From Verrucomicrobiia bacterium (lineage in GTDB: Bacteria; Verrucomicrobiota; Verrucomicrobiia; Opitutales; Cerasicoccaceae): 32,887 nucleotides of DNA. The notes beneath the pieces are model-generated. The model did no database searches. It was not told where the DNA came from and saw nothing but the letters and a program-made list of their open reading frames with translations. The stretch is taken from positions 1-32,887 of the forward strand of contig JAUIAM010000032.1 of the NCBI GenBank assembly GCA_030425485.1, in the 5' to 3' direction. This document shows, one piece after another, positions 18,135 through 26,752 of the stretch (within the stretch, counting starts at the first letter, position 1; each line of letters begins with the position of its first letter). Made by a program: the position numbers and the translations under genes.

Positions 18135-18830
18135 TTACTTGTCAACGGCGCGGTAGCCTACCCCGCGCACCGTCTCGATGATGCCAGCGTGGTCCTCCAG
18201 CTTCTCGCGCAAACGGCGGATGTGGGTGTCCACGGTGCGCGTCTCAATGTCGGCTTCGTAATTCCAGACATTTACCAGCAGGTTCTCCCGACTCTGCACA
18301 CGGCCCTTTCGCTCCATCAGCAGCCGCAGCAGCTTAAACTCGGTCGCGGTCAGGTCGATGTCGCGTCCGTCCACAGCTAGGCGATGCTTTTCAATATCGA
18401 TCACCACCTTGCCAATGGCGATCTCACGCTCCTGCACCGTCTCCGTGCTCTGTCCCAAGCGCTTGAACAGGGCCTTGATGCGTAAAAGCAGCTCACGCGT
18501 GTCAAACGGCTTGCTGATGTAGTCATCCGCTCCTGTTTCGAAGCCTTTGATACGGTCTTCGGCCTCGCCACGGGCAGTCAAAAAGATAATCGGCACAGAC
18601 TTCATCACCGGGTCTGCCCGCAGCATGCGACAAATCTGGATACCGTTGAGGTCCGGCATCATGATGTCCAAAATCACCAGATCGGGGTGAAACGAGCGCG
18701 CCGTTCCCATTATCATCAGGGGATCGTTAATAACAGCCACGCGGAAGCCGTCTTGCCTCAATTTATAGTCCAAGAGTTCGGTAACGTCCGGTTCGTCGTC
18801 TACAACGAGTATTTTGCGATCTTTGTTCAC
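18135..18830 (-). CDS. phoB: PhoB-type response regulator
   Basis: This OmpR/PhoB-family regulator has 231 residues. The receiver domain has the acidic pair DD at 11-12, the phosphorylated D55 in VILDIMMPD, T85 of FLTARG, and K107 in YISKPFD. The winged-helix domain follows from about 130 (LTATEFKLLRLLMERKGRV... TRTVDTHIRRLREKL). The start is GTG at 18830; an in-frame TGA just upstream excludes a longer protein. Three 11-bp-spaced repeats lie about 140 nt upstream and could be its own binding site. Confidence 0.9.
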   Translation of the reverse strand: MNKDRKILVVDDEPDVTELLDYKLRQDGFRVAVINDPLMIMGTARSFHPDLVILDIMMPDLNGIQICRMLRADPVMKSVPIIFLTARGEAEDRIKGFETGADDYISKPFDTRELLLRIKALFKRLGQSTETVQEREIAIGKVVIDIEKHRLAVDGRDIDLTATEFKLLRLLMERKGRVQSRENLLVNVWNYEADIETRTVDTHIRRLREKLEDHAGIIETVRGVGYRAVDK

Positions 18831-18971
18831 AACACCATCAAGCTGTCCTCATTTTAGCAAAAAGCCAACTATGAAAACTTTTTGTAAAAAATATGCTAAG
18901 CTAGCCGATCACCCACCCATCACACGCATTAACGTACTGACCTGCAATGCCTTAAGAATCGACAATGCCCC

Positions 18972-19000
18972 GCGTAACACACCCGTAACGCTACCGTAAC
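18972..19000 (-). promoter_or_regulatory. Three 11-bp-period repeats, Pho-box-like
   Basis: On the minus strand the sequence reads GTTACGG-4 nt-GTTACGG-4 nt-GTTACGC: three 7-mers at an exact 11-bp period between mnmG and phoB. Seven-base direct repeats with 4-base spacers are the layout bound by PhoB/PhoP-type regulators in many bacteria, though the base sequence differs between phyla. It lies where an autoregulatory site for phoBR would be. Confidence 0.5.
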
Positions 19001-19015
19001 GGAAGTATCACAAAG

Positions 19016-20953
19016 CTAGCTTTTATCGTCGCGGTGTGCCTTAACCGCCACCATCAGCAAGCTGATATCTGCTGGGTTCACCCCACTGATGCGACTGGCC
19101 TGCCCGAGGTCTGCCGGGCGAATTTCTGCCAGCTTGAGCGCACTTTCCTTACGCAAGCCACTTATTTCCAAGTAATTAAAGTCACGAGGCAGCTTGATCT
19201 TGGAAACCGACTTGAGCTTTTCCACGTGGCGCATCTCACGCTCCAGGTAGCCGCGATAACAAACACGGTACATGACTTCCTCCCGCACAGCCTCACTCAA
19301 GGCAAGGAACTCAGCAGGCAGACCGGCCTCCGCGCTGGTCCGATTGCGGCGCAGCAAGTCCGCGTAGGTCCCACCGCGTGTGGTCTCACGCTCCAGTCGC
19401 TCGGTCCAGCCAGAAACAGCCTCCGCTTTCTCTTTCATACGCTCGAGACGCTCCGCCGGGACGAGCCCTGCCGCATCGGCATGCTTTAGCAGGCGCAGCT
19501 CTGCACTGGGGTGATTAAAGAGCAAACGGTACTCCGCCCGGCTGGAAAACATACGGTACGGCTCCTGAGTTCCTTTGGTTACGAGATCATCAATGAGCAC
19601 CCCAAGATAGGCCTCATCGCGCCCCAGCACGACCGGAGCCTCCCCTCGCACCTTCCGGACAGCATTCACCCCCGCCAGCAAGCCCTGCCCTGCCGCCTCC
19701 TCATAGCCAGAGGTACCGTTAATCTGCCCGGCAAAGAACAATCCCTCCACCAGCTTGGACTCCAGGCTCGGATAGAGTTGGGTCGGCGGGGCAAAATCGT
19801 ACTCCACCGCATAGGCCGGGCGTAGCATAACTGCATTAGCCAGCCCCTTCACGCTGCGCAGAATGTCGAGCTGGAGTTCAAAGGGCAGACTCGTAGACAG
19901 GCCGTTGATGTACCATTCGTCCGTATTGCGGCCCTCGGGCTCCAGAAAGAGCTTATGGACGGGCTTATCGGCGAATTTAACCACCTTGTCCTCAATACTT
20001 GGGCAGTAGCGTGGCCCCACCCCCTCGATCATGCCCCCGTAAAGGGGCGAAAGGTGAAGATTGTCGCGAATAAGCTCAGCCGTCTGCTCCGTGGTCGTCG
20101 TCTCCCAGCAAGCAACCTGATTCGTACCCGGAAGCCAACCTGCCGTGCGCTGGCCGGGCTGTTCCACGTGGAACAATGCTTCACATAGCCCCGGGTGATC
20201 CTTGAATTGTTCCACGTGGAACACTCGCTCCCCAAAGCGAGTATCATAGAAGGCAAACAGCGTGGGCCATTCATCCCCTAGTTGCTCCTCGCATTGGCTA
20301 AAATCAATACTTGAGCCCAAAATCCTCGGCGGAGTCCCGGTTTTGAGCCTTTCCAGCTTAATTCCAGCCTCAAGAAAACTGCCAGACAACCCTTTGGCCG
20401 AAAAATCCCCCAGGCGACCACCCTCATTGCGATTCTTACCGATATGCATCAGCCCGCGCAAGAAGGTGCCCGTCGTCACTACCACCGTTTTGGCGTAGAA
20501 CTCGACATCCAGGTTCGTTTTCACGCCCGTGACGGCATCCCCCTCGAAGATCAACCCGTCCACCATGGCCTGAAACGCCGTCAGGTTCGGCTGGCGCTCG
20601 ACGACGTGTTTTAGGCGAAACTGATAGGCTTTCTTATCGCATTGCGCCCGCGGAGCCTGCACTGCAGGCCCCTTCGAAGCATTTAGCAGTCTGTACTGGA
20701 TGGCGGTTAGGTCTGTGTTCAGCGCCATTTCACCACCCAGAGCATCAATTTCACGCACCATATGCCCCTTGGCCTGCCCACCAATAGCGGGGTTGCAGCT
20801 CATCTGGGCAATCGTGTCCAGATTACCTGTCAGCAACAGGGTATCTGCACCCATCCGGGCGGCAGCCAGAGCGGCTTCACAGCCGGCGTGTCCCGCCCCA
20901 CAGACAATGACGTCATAGGGCTGATGTGGTCCGAATTTAAGGGGTGGCTTCAT
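19016..20953 (-). CDS. mnmG: tRNA uridine-5-carboxymethylaminomethyl modification enzyme MnmG
   Basis: MnmG, an FAD enzyme, works with MnmE to modify the wobble uridine of several tRNAs. The 645-residue protein has the dinucleotide fold DVIVCGAGHAGCEAALAAARMG (14-35), SCNPAIGGQAKGH, GTFLRGLMHIG, the MnmG segments EGVGPRYCPSIEDKV and INGTSGYEEAAGQGLLAGVNA, and the C-terminal domain ending in ISGVNPADISLL. Between LGDEWP and CWETTTTEQ (about 231-281) it carries some 30 more residues than E. coli MnmG, including FHVEQ twice (245-249, 261-265), which are two parS-like palindromes in the DNA. The ATG at 20953 overlaps the mnmE stop as ATGA; a TTG 12 nt upstream is less likely. Confidence 0.97.
   Translation of the reverse strand: MKPPLKFGPHQPYDVIVCGAGHAGCEAALAAARMGADTLLLTGNLDTIAQMSCNPAIGGQAKGHMVREIDALGGEMALNTDLTAIQYRLLNASKGPAVQAPRAQCDKKAYQFRLKHVVERQPNLTAFQAMVDGLIFEGDAVTGVKTNLDVEFYAKTVVVTTGTFLRGLMHIGKNRNEGGRLGDFSAKGLSGSFLEAGIKLERLKTGTPPRILGSSIDFSQCEEQLGDEWPTLFAFYDTRFGERVFHVEQFKDHPGLCEALFHVEQPGQRTAGWLPGTNQVACWETTTTEQTAELIRDNLHLSPLYGGMIEGVGPRYCPSIEDKVVKFADKPVHKLFLEPEGRNTDEWYINGLSTSLPFELQLDILRSVKGLANAVMLRPAYAVEYDFAPPTQLYPSLESKLVEGLFFAGQINGTSGYEEAAGQGLLAGVNAVRKVRGEAPVVLGRDEAYLGVLIDDLVTKGTQEPYRMFSSRAEYRLLFNHPSAELRLLKHADAAGLVPAERLERMKEKAEAVSGWTERLERETTRGGTYADLLRRNRTSAEAGLPAEFLALSEAVREEVMYRVCYRGYLEREMRHVEKLKSVSKIKLPRDFNYLEISGLRKESALKLAEIRPADLGQASRISGVNPADISLLMVAVKAHRDDKS
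20160..20175. promoter_or_regulatory. parS: parS-like site 1 inside mnmG
   Basis: TGTTCCACGTGGAACA is a perfect 16-bp palindrome and matches the known ParB (Spo0J) binding site, in the GTTCCACGTGGAAC variant used by many bacteria. It is in the mnmG frame and codes for FHVEQ. ParB loads the chromosome partition complex at such sites, normally near the replication origin. Confidence 0.88.
20208..20223. promoter_or_regulatory. parS: parS-like site 2 inside mnmG
   Basis: This is a second identical 16-bp TGTTCCACGTGGAACA, exactly 48 bp (16 codons) from the first, so both are read in the same frame as FHVEQ. Two perfect copies this close cannot be chance. parA and parB are not in the window. Confidence 0.88.
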
Positions 20954-22308
20954 TTTCCGATGCAAAAATTAGCAAATAGCTGGTCGAGCATGGCTTCATT
21001 ATCAATCTTGCCCACAACCTCTCCAAAGGCCTCAACTGCCAGGCGCAGCTCCGAGGCCACGAGCTCGGCCGGGCCTTCATCCCGCAGCAGGACACGAGTG
21101 GCGTCTATGGCCTCAACCGCGCGGCCCAAGGCCGTAGCGTGGCGAGCGCTCACGATGAGTTCATCGGGCTCAGGTACGACGCGGCCAGAGCTTAGCGTCT
21201 CCACAAGCGCATCTTTCAGGGTGTCAAAGCCCGTCTGATCCTTAAGCGACAAACGAACGTGCCGGAGCTCTGGCAGCACCGCAGCCATATCAGCACTAGT
21301 GACGAGGTCGCACTTATTTTCGATGACCAGAGAATTGTCCGGTGTAAAGCGGGCCATAACCTCTGGGGGCAGAGTAGGGGAGGGCTCGGCACTGTCGAGT
21401 ACGATCAGGTAGAGGTCCGCTGCCTCAAGGCGCTGGAGGGTTTTTTGCATGCCCATTTGCTCGATGCTGTCATCGCTCTCGTGCAATCCCGCCGTGTCCA
21501 TGAGCTGCAGTACCACATCGCCCACGACGACGCGCTCGGTCACGACATCGCGTGTCGTGCCGGGAATATCGCTCACGATAACGCGGTCTTGGCCGACGAG
21601 TGCATTAAGCAGGCTACTTTTGCCCGCATTGGGAGCACCCACGATGACGGCCTTGACACCCTCGTGAAGAAGGCTCGCATAATGCTGTGTATCAATAAGT
21701 TGAGAAATATTCAAGCGTAAGTCTTTAAGCAGGCGCAGCGGCCCCTGGCTATCCTCGGTAGGCAAATCCTCCTCTGGAAAATCGATATAGGCTTCGATCT
21801 CGGCCTGGATGCGCAGGAGGCGGTTAGTGTACTCCTGCATGCGCGAGCCGAGAGCTCCGCTGAGTTGGCGATGAGCTGCGTGCAGGGCGCGCTCGCTACG
21901 AGCGTGGATGAGGTCGATCACCGCTTCAGCCTGACTCAGGTCGAGCTTACCGTTGAGAAAAGCGGTACGGGTAAACTCGCCCGCTTCGGCCATACGGCAC
22001 CCCCGCTTGAGAAGGTCTTCCATCACCAGTTGTACAATGAGAGGGCTACCGTGCAGGCTAAGCTCAAGCATCGGCTCGCCAGTGTAGGTAGACTCTCCGG
22101 GGAAAAACAGCGCTACGCATTTATCCAAGAGCTTGTCTCCCAGAGATTTATACTCGCGCAAGTGAGCTACTCTGGTCTTGAGCGGCTGAGACTGGGTGAA
22201 GCATTCGAGGGCCAGGCGCTCGCAAGCGGGCCCGCTGATGCGGACGACTGCGAGGGCCGACTCTCCGGCTGGGGTGGACAGGGCCACCATGGTCTCTCCA
22301 AAAGGCAT
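20950..22308 (-). CDS. mnmE: tRNA modification GTPase MnmE
   Basis: MnmE is the partner GTPase of MnmG. The 452-residue protein has the N-terminal folate-binding domain (1-120, with HGSPLIVQLVMEDLLKRGCR and AGEFTRTAFLNGKLDLSQAEAV). The GTPase domain has GAPNAGKS (224-231), DIPGTTRD (247-254), DTAGLHE and an NKCD box. The C-terminal FCIGK carries the essential cysteine C449. All features are normal. Its stop overlaps the mnmG start as ATGA, coupling the two partners in translation. The ATG at 22308 gives the family N-terminus. Confidence 0.97.
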   Translation of the reverse strand: MPFGETMVALSTPAGESALAVVRISGPACERLALECFTQSQPLKTRVAHLREYKSLGDKLLDKCVALFFPGESTYTGEPMLELSLHGSPLIVQLVMEDLLKRGCRMAEAGEFTRTAFLNGKLDLSQAEAVIDLIHARSERALHAAHRQLSGALGSRMQEYTNRLLRIQAEIEAYIDFPEEDLPTEDSQGPLRLLKDLRLNISQLIDTQHYASLLHEGVKAVIVGAPNAGKSSLLNALVGQDRVIVSDIPGTTRDVVTERVVVGDVVLQLMDTAGLHESDDSIEQMGMQKTLQRLEAADLYLIVLDSAEPSPTLPPEVMARFTPDNSLVIENKCDLVTSADMAAVLPELRHVRLSLKDQTGFDTLKDALVETLSSGRVVPEPDELIVSARHATALGRAVEAIDATRVLLRDEGPAELVASELRLAVEAFGEVVGKIDNEAMLDQLFANFCIGK

Positions 22309-22362
22309 ATCAGTTAGAGAGTTTCACGACGCCTCTGGCTGGCGTCACGCCGAAAATGTCAT

Positions 22363-22659
22363 CTAGGCCAGCGGGAGTGCAATCAGCAAGCCCAACTGCG
22401 CCGTAACAATCAGGCACAGCGAGGCGAAGAAGATCCACTTGCGCCAGGGAATGACGGGGCTGTAGTAGATGATGCGCCCGCAATAGAGCAGGGCAAAAGC
22501 ACCGACCGACAGGCACAACAGCGGGTAATGGACGAAGCCCAGCCCGAGGATGCTTAGCAGGTAGACGAACAGTACGGCACCAAAGGGCAAGGTAAGCATG
22601 GGCCAGAAGATCACCCATTCGGGTGAGCGACAGCTCTTGAAGGGCTGAGCACTGAGCAT
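22363..22659 (-). CDS. Small three-helix membrane protein, unknown
   Basis: The 98-residue product is hydrophobic throughout, with about three membrane segments (residues 18-40, 43-61 and 73-96) and short polar loops (GRIIYYSP, PWRK). An overlapping frame on the same strand is less hydrophobic and Arg/Pro-rich, so this frame is taken as the gene. It lies between recA and mnmE in the same orientation, 54 nt ahead of mnmE. No family recognised. Confidence 0.6.
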   Translation of the reverse strand: MLSAQPFKSCRSPEWVIFWPMLTLPFGAVLFVYLLSILGLGFVHYPLLCLSVGAFALLYCGRIIYYSPVIPWRKWIFFASLCLIVTAQLGLLIALPLA

Positions 22660-22740
22660 ACCTCAGCATAGCATAGCCTGCGAGGCTTTCCCATCGTGCC
22701 TGTCATTGAGCCGGGTGGGGAAATATCCCGTATTGCGCGG

Positions 22741-23805
22741 CTAGTCTTCGCTGGAGGAAAGCTCCTTGGATTCCGCAAGCGCCATTCCTCCAACAACTTC
22801 CACCTTTTCAAGAATTTTTGACTGAATCTCCTGTAGCACCTTCGGGTTTTCCTTCAGGTAGGCCTTGGCCGCTTCACGCCCCTGGCCGATCAAATCGCCA
22901 TTGTAGCCAAACCATGCCCCCTTCTTATCAAGCAGCTTGTGCTCAACGCCGAGGTCGATGATTGAGCCCGTGCGGGAGATACCCTCGCTGTACATGATGT
23001 CGAACTCGCACTCAGTAAAGGGCGGAGCGACCTTGTTCTTTACGACCTTGATGCGGGTGCGGTTGCCCTTGACGGCACCGGAGGTGTCCTTGATCTGGCC
23101 GATGCGGCGGATATCGATACGCACGGAGGAGAAAAATTTGAGAGCGCGACCGCCGGGTGTGGTTTCCGGGCTGCCGAACATGACGCCGATCTTCTCACGT
23201 ATCTGGTTGGTAAAGATGCAAATACACTTGGTTTTGTTGATAGCGCCCGTGAGGCGACGCATGGCCTGGCTCATCATACGGGCCTGGAGGCCGACGGTGG
23301 TATCACCCATCTGGCCATCCAGCTCATTACGGGAGACGAGGGCCGCGACGGAGTCTACCACTACGACATCGACTGCGCCGGAGCGGATGAGCGTCTCGGT
23401 GATGTTGAGCGCATCCTCGCCGGATTCCGGCTGTGAGACCATGAGGTTATCGAGGTCGACCCCGACGACCTTGGCGTAGCGGGGGTCGAGGGCGTGCTCG
23501 ACATCGACAAATACAGCGTTTCCGCCTTGGCGCTGGACTTCGGCGATAATGGAAAGGCAGAGGGTGGTTTTACCCGATGACTCCGGGCCGTAAATTTCGC
23601 AGATACGACCGCGGGGCAGGCCACCGACGCCGAGCGCGAGGTCGATGGCAACGGAGCCGGTGGAGACGGTCTCCACGTTGAGCTTGGTCGAGTCGCCAAG
23701 GCGCATGATGGCGCCTTCGCCAAACTGCTTGTTGATGGTGGAGATCGCGAAATCGAGTGACTTCGCGTCGTTGGCGGGGGCGGATGCTTTTTTGCTAGAG
23801 GCCAT
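22741..23805 (-). CDS. recA: Recombinase A
   Basis: RecA drives homologous recombination and triggers LexA self-cleavage in the SOS response. The 354-residue protein has Walker A GPESSGKT (73-80), the [10 protein letters not shown] Walker B stretch, loop L1 ([26 protein letters not shown]), loop L2 ([27 protein letters not shown]), and an acidic C-terminus ending in SSED. Length is normal. It is monocistronic or first of a group with the small membrane protein 81 nt behind. A near-perfect palindrome lies 64 nt upstream. Confidence 0.99.
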   Translation of the reverse strand: MASSKKASAPANDAKSLDFAISTINKQFGEGAIMRLGDSTKLNVETVSTGSVAIDLALGVGGLPRGRICEIYGPESSGKTTLCLSIIAEVQRQGGNAVFVDVEHALDPRYAKVVGVDLDNLMVSQPESGEDALNITETLIRSGAVDVVVVDSVAALVSRNELDGQMGDTTVGLQARMMSQAMRRLTGAINKTKCICIFTNQIREKIGVMFGSPETTPGGRALKFFSSVRIDIRRIGQIKDTSGAVKGNRTRIKVVKNKVAPPFTECEFDIMYSEGISRTGSIIDLGVEHKLLDKKGAWFGYNGDLIGQGREAAKAYLKENPKVLQEIQSKILEKVEVVGGMALAESKELSSSED

Positions 23806-23868
23806 GGTAATGCGTTTTTAGCCAGCTTGTGAGCTCGTAGGCTGAGCGCAAGCTTAATGTGTTAATTT

Positions 23869-23887
23869 GTTCACTATTTTAGTGTAC
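23869..23887. promoter_or_regulatory. Palindrome in the recA control region, possible SOS operator
   Basis: GTTCACTA-TTT-TAGTGTAC has arms that match at 7 of 8 positions around a 3-nt centre, 64 nt upstream of the recA start. LexA sites in this position are general in bacteria, but the motif differs between phyla, and I cannot say this is the one used here. No LexA gene is in the window. Confidence 0.45.
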
Positions 23888-23959
23888 GTCAGACTGAAGC
23901 TCATAATAATGATGGTGGGATTCTTTTGACAGGGTGGGGGAATCCGGCATTTTGCCCGC

Positions 23960-24391
23960 ATGCCCCCTGCGTCCCATGCTATCCCGCCCCAACGCCTGGC
24001 TGGCCTGCGCTATGCGCGTGCGGCTGGCGTGGCGGTAGGCCTGTTTCTTATCGCGTGGTCTCCGTTTAATGTCCTGCGCTGGCAGGATGGGGGGCAAGAA
24101 GCGCTGCTCAACTTTCAGTTCCTGTTCTTCATCGCCTACGGGGTGCTGCTGGCCCTGCCGTGGAGCCGGATTCACACCGAACGCACCTTTCGCCTGGCCT
24201 TCGGCATATTGATCGTCTTTTCGGCAGCCTTTGCCTTTGTCATGGTCATCGACCTGATGTTTCAGGCCGTGCTGGCTTCTAACACCGAGAGCAAGCCCGC
24301 GCCGCCCGCCTTTCAGGGCATGCTGCTCTTTGGTGCGCTCCTCCAGCTCCCCACGGTGCTGTTCTCGCGTCGTCCGCAGTTGCTGGGCTAG
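23960..24391 (+). CDS. Four-helix membrane protein, unknown
   Basis: The 143-residue product has a short polar N-terminus and about four membrane segments (residues 20-40, 52-67, 78-101 and 118-135), with a Pro-rich loop (NTESKPAPPAF) before the last. The gene is divergent from recA, sharing a 154-nt control region. The composition and positive-inside pattern fit a real inner-membrane protein. I recognise no family. Confidence 0.6.
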   Translation: MPPASHAIPPQRLAGLRYARAAGVAVGLFLIAWSPFNVLRWQDGGQEALLNFQFLFFIAYGVLLALPWSRIHTERTFRLAFGILIVFSAAFAFVMVIDLMFQAVLASNTESKPAPPAFQGMLLFGALLQLPTVLFSRRPQLLG

Positions 24392-24450
24392 GTGTTTTTT
24401 CCATCAAGCGGCTGGCCAAAGGCGGAGTTGCACCTATAGATAAAAACACT

Positions 24451-25098
24451 GTGGCCTATCGACATATCATTTGGGACTGGAATGGCACCCTGCTGGACGA
24501 TGCCTGGCTGTGCCTGGAGATTTTGAACAACATCACCGGGCGGCGGCAGATGCCCGCAGTTAGCCTGGATGCCTACCGGGCCGAGTTCGGCTTCCCTGTG
24601 GTGGACTACTATCGCAAGCTCGGCTTCGACCTCGTGCAGGACTCATTCGACGTCATCAGCCGCGAGTTTATGGACGAGTACAATACCCGCCGCATGGAGT
24701 GCCACCTCTTTAGCGAAGCACAGCCCACGGTCGCCGCCGTACACGGGCTGGAAATCGACCAGGTGATTCTTTCCGCCCACCCCCAGAAGACGCTGGGCGA
24801 AATCGTTGAGCTCTTTGGCTTGAGCCGTTTTTTTAGCCGCATGATCGGGCTGGATAATATCTACGCTGCGGGCAAGGTCGACAACGGCAAGGCGCACATG
24901 GCCTCGCTCTCACACGCCCCACACGAGGTGCTCCTCATTGGCGATACGGTGCACGACTTCGAGGTCGCGCGCGAAATCGGCTCCGACTGCGTGCTGCTGG
25001 AGGGCGGACATCAGGACCGTGCCCGACTGGAGGCCTGCGGCGTACCCGTACTGCGCTCGCACCGTGAGCTGCGGGCGTTCCTGGAAGCGGAAAAATAG
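24451..25098 (+). CDS. HAD-superfamily hydrolase, phosphoglycolate-phosphatase-like
   Basis: The 215-residue protein begins at a GTG. It has the HAD nucleophile motif as WDWNGTLLDD (8-17), where the catalytic pair is D9 and a position normally Asp that is here Asn, as in some members of the family. Motif II serine is in VILSAHPQ, the motif III lysine in AAGKVDNGKAHM, and motif IV in LLIGDTVHDFEVAREIG. The cap is the helical type between motifs I and II. Substrates cannot be read from sequence; the DxN change may affect catalysis. It ends tail to tail with mntR. Confidence 0.85.
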   Translation: MAYRHIIWDWNGTLLDDAWLCLEILNNITGRRQMPAVSLDAYRAEFGFPVVDYYRKLGFDLVQDSFDVISREFMDEYNTRRMECHLFSEAQPTVAAVHGLEIDQVILSAHPQKTLGEIVELFGLSRFFSRMIGLDNIYAAGKVDNGKAHMASLSHAPHEVLLIGDTVHDFEVAREIGSDCVLLEGGHQDRARLEACGVPVLRSHRELRAFLEAEK

Positions 25099-25175
25099 GC
25101 CCCCAGCTCCAAAGCCGGATGATGGGCAGAGAAATGCTTTTCTTCTCCTCGCTTCGCGTTTGCGGCAACAGGACA

Positions 25176-25604
25176 CTAGCCGCGCTCGCGCTGACGGATC
25201 AAGCGCCGCATGGCCCGCAGGGTCTCTTCGCTCAGGTGATGCTCGATGCCCTCGGCGTCGGCTTCGGCTCTGGTGTTGGAAACCCCCAGCACGCGCAGGA
25301 ACTTCACCACCAGCTCGTGTCGCCGAGCCGATTCCTGAGCCATCTGTTGCCCTTCAGCGCTGAGGCGGATGCCCTCCTTGCGTGAGCGCTCAAGCAGCCC
25401 GCGGGCCTCCAGACGGTCCAGCGCCCGGATGACGGAGACGTGGGACACCCCGAAAATGCCCTGCAAATCCGTCACGCGCGCCTGCTCATTTTCCTCAAGC
25501 AGCCCGTGAATGGCCTCAACATAGTCTTCGGCCAACTCGTCGTTGTGCTGACGGCGCACGCGCTCATGCCGCTGGGCCACAGGTTTCAGGGTATCATCTG
25601 CCAT
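25176..25604 (-). CDS. mntR: Manganese-dependent transcriptional repressor MntR
   Basis: This DtxR-family regulator closely matches the E. coli MntR pattern. The winged helix has DLQGIFGVSHVSVIRALDRLEARGLLER. The metal-binding dimerisation domain has RRHELVVKFLRVLGVS and DAEGIEHHLSEETL, in which H, E and EH are metal ligands. The ATG at 25604 (142 residues) has GGAG at a good distance and is preferred over one 36 nt upstream. It is divergent from mntABCD, with two palindromes between. Bound to Mn2+ it should shut off the transporter and probably itself. Confidence 0.92.
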   Translation of the reverse strand: MADDTLKPVAQRHERVRRQHNDELAEDYVEAIHGLLEENEQARVTDLQGIFGVSHVSVIRALDRLEARGLLERSRKEGIRLSAEGQQMAQESARRHELVVKFLRVLGVSNTRAEADAEGIEHHLSEETLRAMRRLIRQRERG

Positions 25605-25647
25605 AGGATTCTCCACTTTGTGTAGAAAAGTCGTTGACAAGTCAAGA

Positions 25648-25665
25648 ATGTAGCACAGGCTACAT
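25648..25665. promoter_or_regulatory. MntR operator 1
   Basis: ATGTAGC-ACAG-GCTACAT is a perfect 18-bp palindrome, 43 nt upstream of mntR. It shares the TAGC-N4-GCTA core with the E. coli MntR box. It can control mntR and is also upstream of mntA. A loose TTGACA (25634-25639) lies beside it. Confidence 0.75.
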
Positions 25666-25704
25666 TTCAGCTACACCATCACTTTTATATGCAACAATCC
25701 ATTT

Positions 25705-25720
25705 TGTAGCCTAAGCTACG
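25705..25720. promoter_or_regulatory. MntR operator 2
   Basis: TGTAGC-CTAA-GCTACG repeats the same palindrome with one mismatch in the outer base. It ends 11 nt before the mntA start codon, where a ribosome site would be, and no Shine-Dalgarno sequence is visible there. A lone half-site GCTACA lies at 25670-25675. Confidence 0.75.
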
Positions 25721-25731
25721 TCCATAATCCT

Positions 25732-26736
25732 ATGAGAATTATATCCAAGTTTACCGCGACTATCTGCACAGCCCTGTTGTGTCTGCTCGGCCCCAGTGCC
25801 TGCGGCGCACCTGACTCAAACCAAAGCCGCTCACCCGAAACGACAAAAACGCCCTACACCGTGGTTACGACGGTGGGCATGATTACGGACATTGTCCGCA
25901 ATGTGGCCGGAGACAAAGCCGAGGTCGAGGGGCTGATCGGAGAGGGGATCGACCCTCACCTCTACAAGCCTACCCGCAACGATGTCGTCGCGCTCGACCA
26001 GGCCGACGTGGTCTTTTATTGCGGTCTCATGCTCGAAGGCAAGATGACCGATGTCTTCACCCGGGTGGCCCGGCGCGGTAAGCCCGTCTATGCGGTAACT
26101 GAGGACATCGCCACGCAGGACGGATTCGTCATCATCGACGAGGAGCAGCACTACGACCCGCATGTGTGGATGGACGTCAAGGGCTGGATGGATGCAACCC
26201 AAGTCGTTGCGCGGGCCTTGAGCGAGTACGACCCCGCCAACACCGACTACTATCAAGCCAATGCCGAGGCTTACCTCAAAAAGCTGACCGCGCTCGATGC
26301 TTACACCCGCGACGTCCTCGGCTCCATCCCCCAGAACCAGCGCGTGTTGGTCACCGCGCACGACGCCTTTAACTACATGGGGCGCGCCTACGGACTAGAG
26401 GTCAAGGGCATCCAGGGCATTTCGACCGAGTCCGAAGCCGGGGTGCGCGACATCGAGGAACTGGTTACCTTTCTTGTCGAGAACAAGATCCCGGCCGTCT
26501 TTGTCGAAACCTCTGTCTCGGACAAGAACGTGCGCGCACTGCTTGAGGGGGCAAAGGCCCGGGGGCACACCGTCGCCATCGGAGGCGAGCTATTCTCCGA
26601 CGCGATGGGCCCGGCTGGCAGCTACGAAGGAACCTACATCGGCATGATCGACCACAACGCCACCACCATCTCGCGCGCCCTGGGCGGTGACGCGCCCGAA
26701 GGTGGCCTTAACCACAAGCTGCCGCACGAGCATTGA
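25732..26736 (+). CDS. mntA: Manganese ABC transporter, substrate-binding lipoprotein
   Basis: This TroA/PsaA-family binding protein has 334 residues. The N-terminal 23 residues are a lipoprotein signal with the modified cysteine C24 (GPSAC). The mature protein has the metal ligands H76 (IDPHLYKP), H144 (YDPHVWMD), probably a glutamate in GISTESEAG (233-235), and D290 (LFSDAMG). This set fits Mn2+ or Fe2+ better than Zn2+, whose proteins usually have a His-rich loop. First gene of mntABCD, under the two MntR operators; the ATPase follows 16 nt on. Confidence 0.93.
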   Translation: MRIISKFTATICTALLCLLGPSACGAPDSNQSRSPETTKTPYTVVTTVGMITDIVRNVAGDKAEVEGLIGEGIDPHLYKPTRNDVVALDQADVVFYCGLMLEGKMTDVFTRVARRGKPVYAVTEDIATQDGFVIIDEEQHYDPHVWMDVKGWMDATQVVARALSEYDPANTDYYQANAEAYLKKLTALDAYTRDVLGSIPQNQRVLVTAHDAFNYMGRAYGLEVKGIQGISTESEAGVRDIEELVTFLVENKIPAVFVETSVSDKNVRALLEGAKARGHTVAIGGELFSDAMGPAGSYEGTYIGMIDHNATTISRALGGDAPEGGLNHKLPHEH

Positions 26737-26752
26737 TTTTGTATCGAAAAAA

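Noticed and set aside
19218-19233. A third CCACGTGG inside mnmG
   Set aside because: It matches the parS 16-mer at 13 of 16 positions (outer bases TTTT and CGCA), and the encoded RHVEK fits ordinary MnmG sequence, so it is probably chance.
22310-22669. Alternative 119-codon frame overlapping the small membrane gene
   Set aside because: Its composition is less protein-like; the overlapping 98-residue frame has clear membrane helices and better codon pattern.
25634-25639. TTGACA as the -35 element of mntA
   Set aside because: No -10 hexamer at 16-18 nt; the closest (TACATT) is about 21 nt away, so I do not call a promoter.
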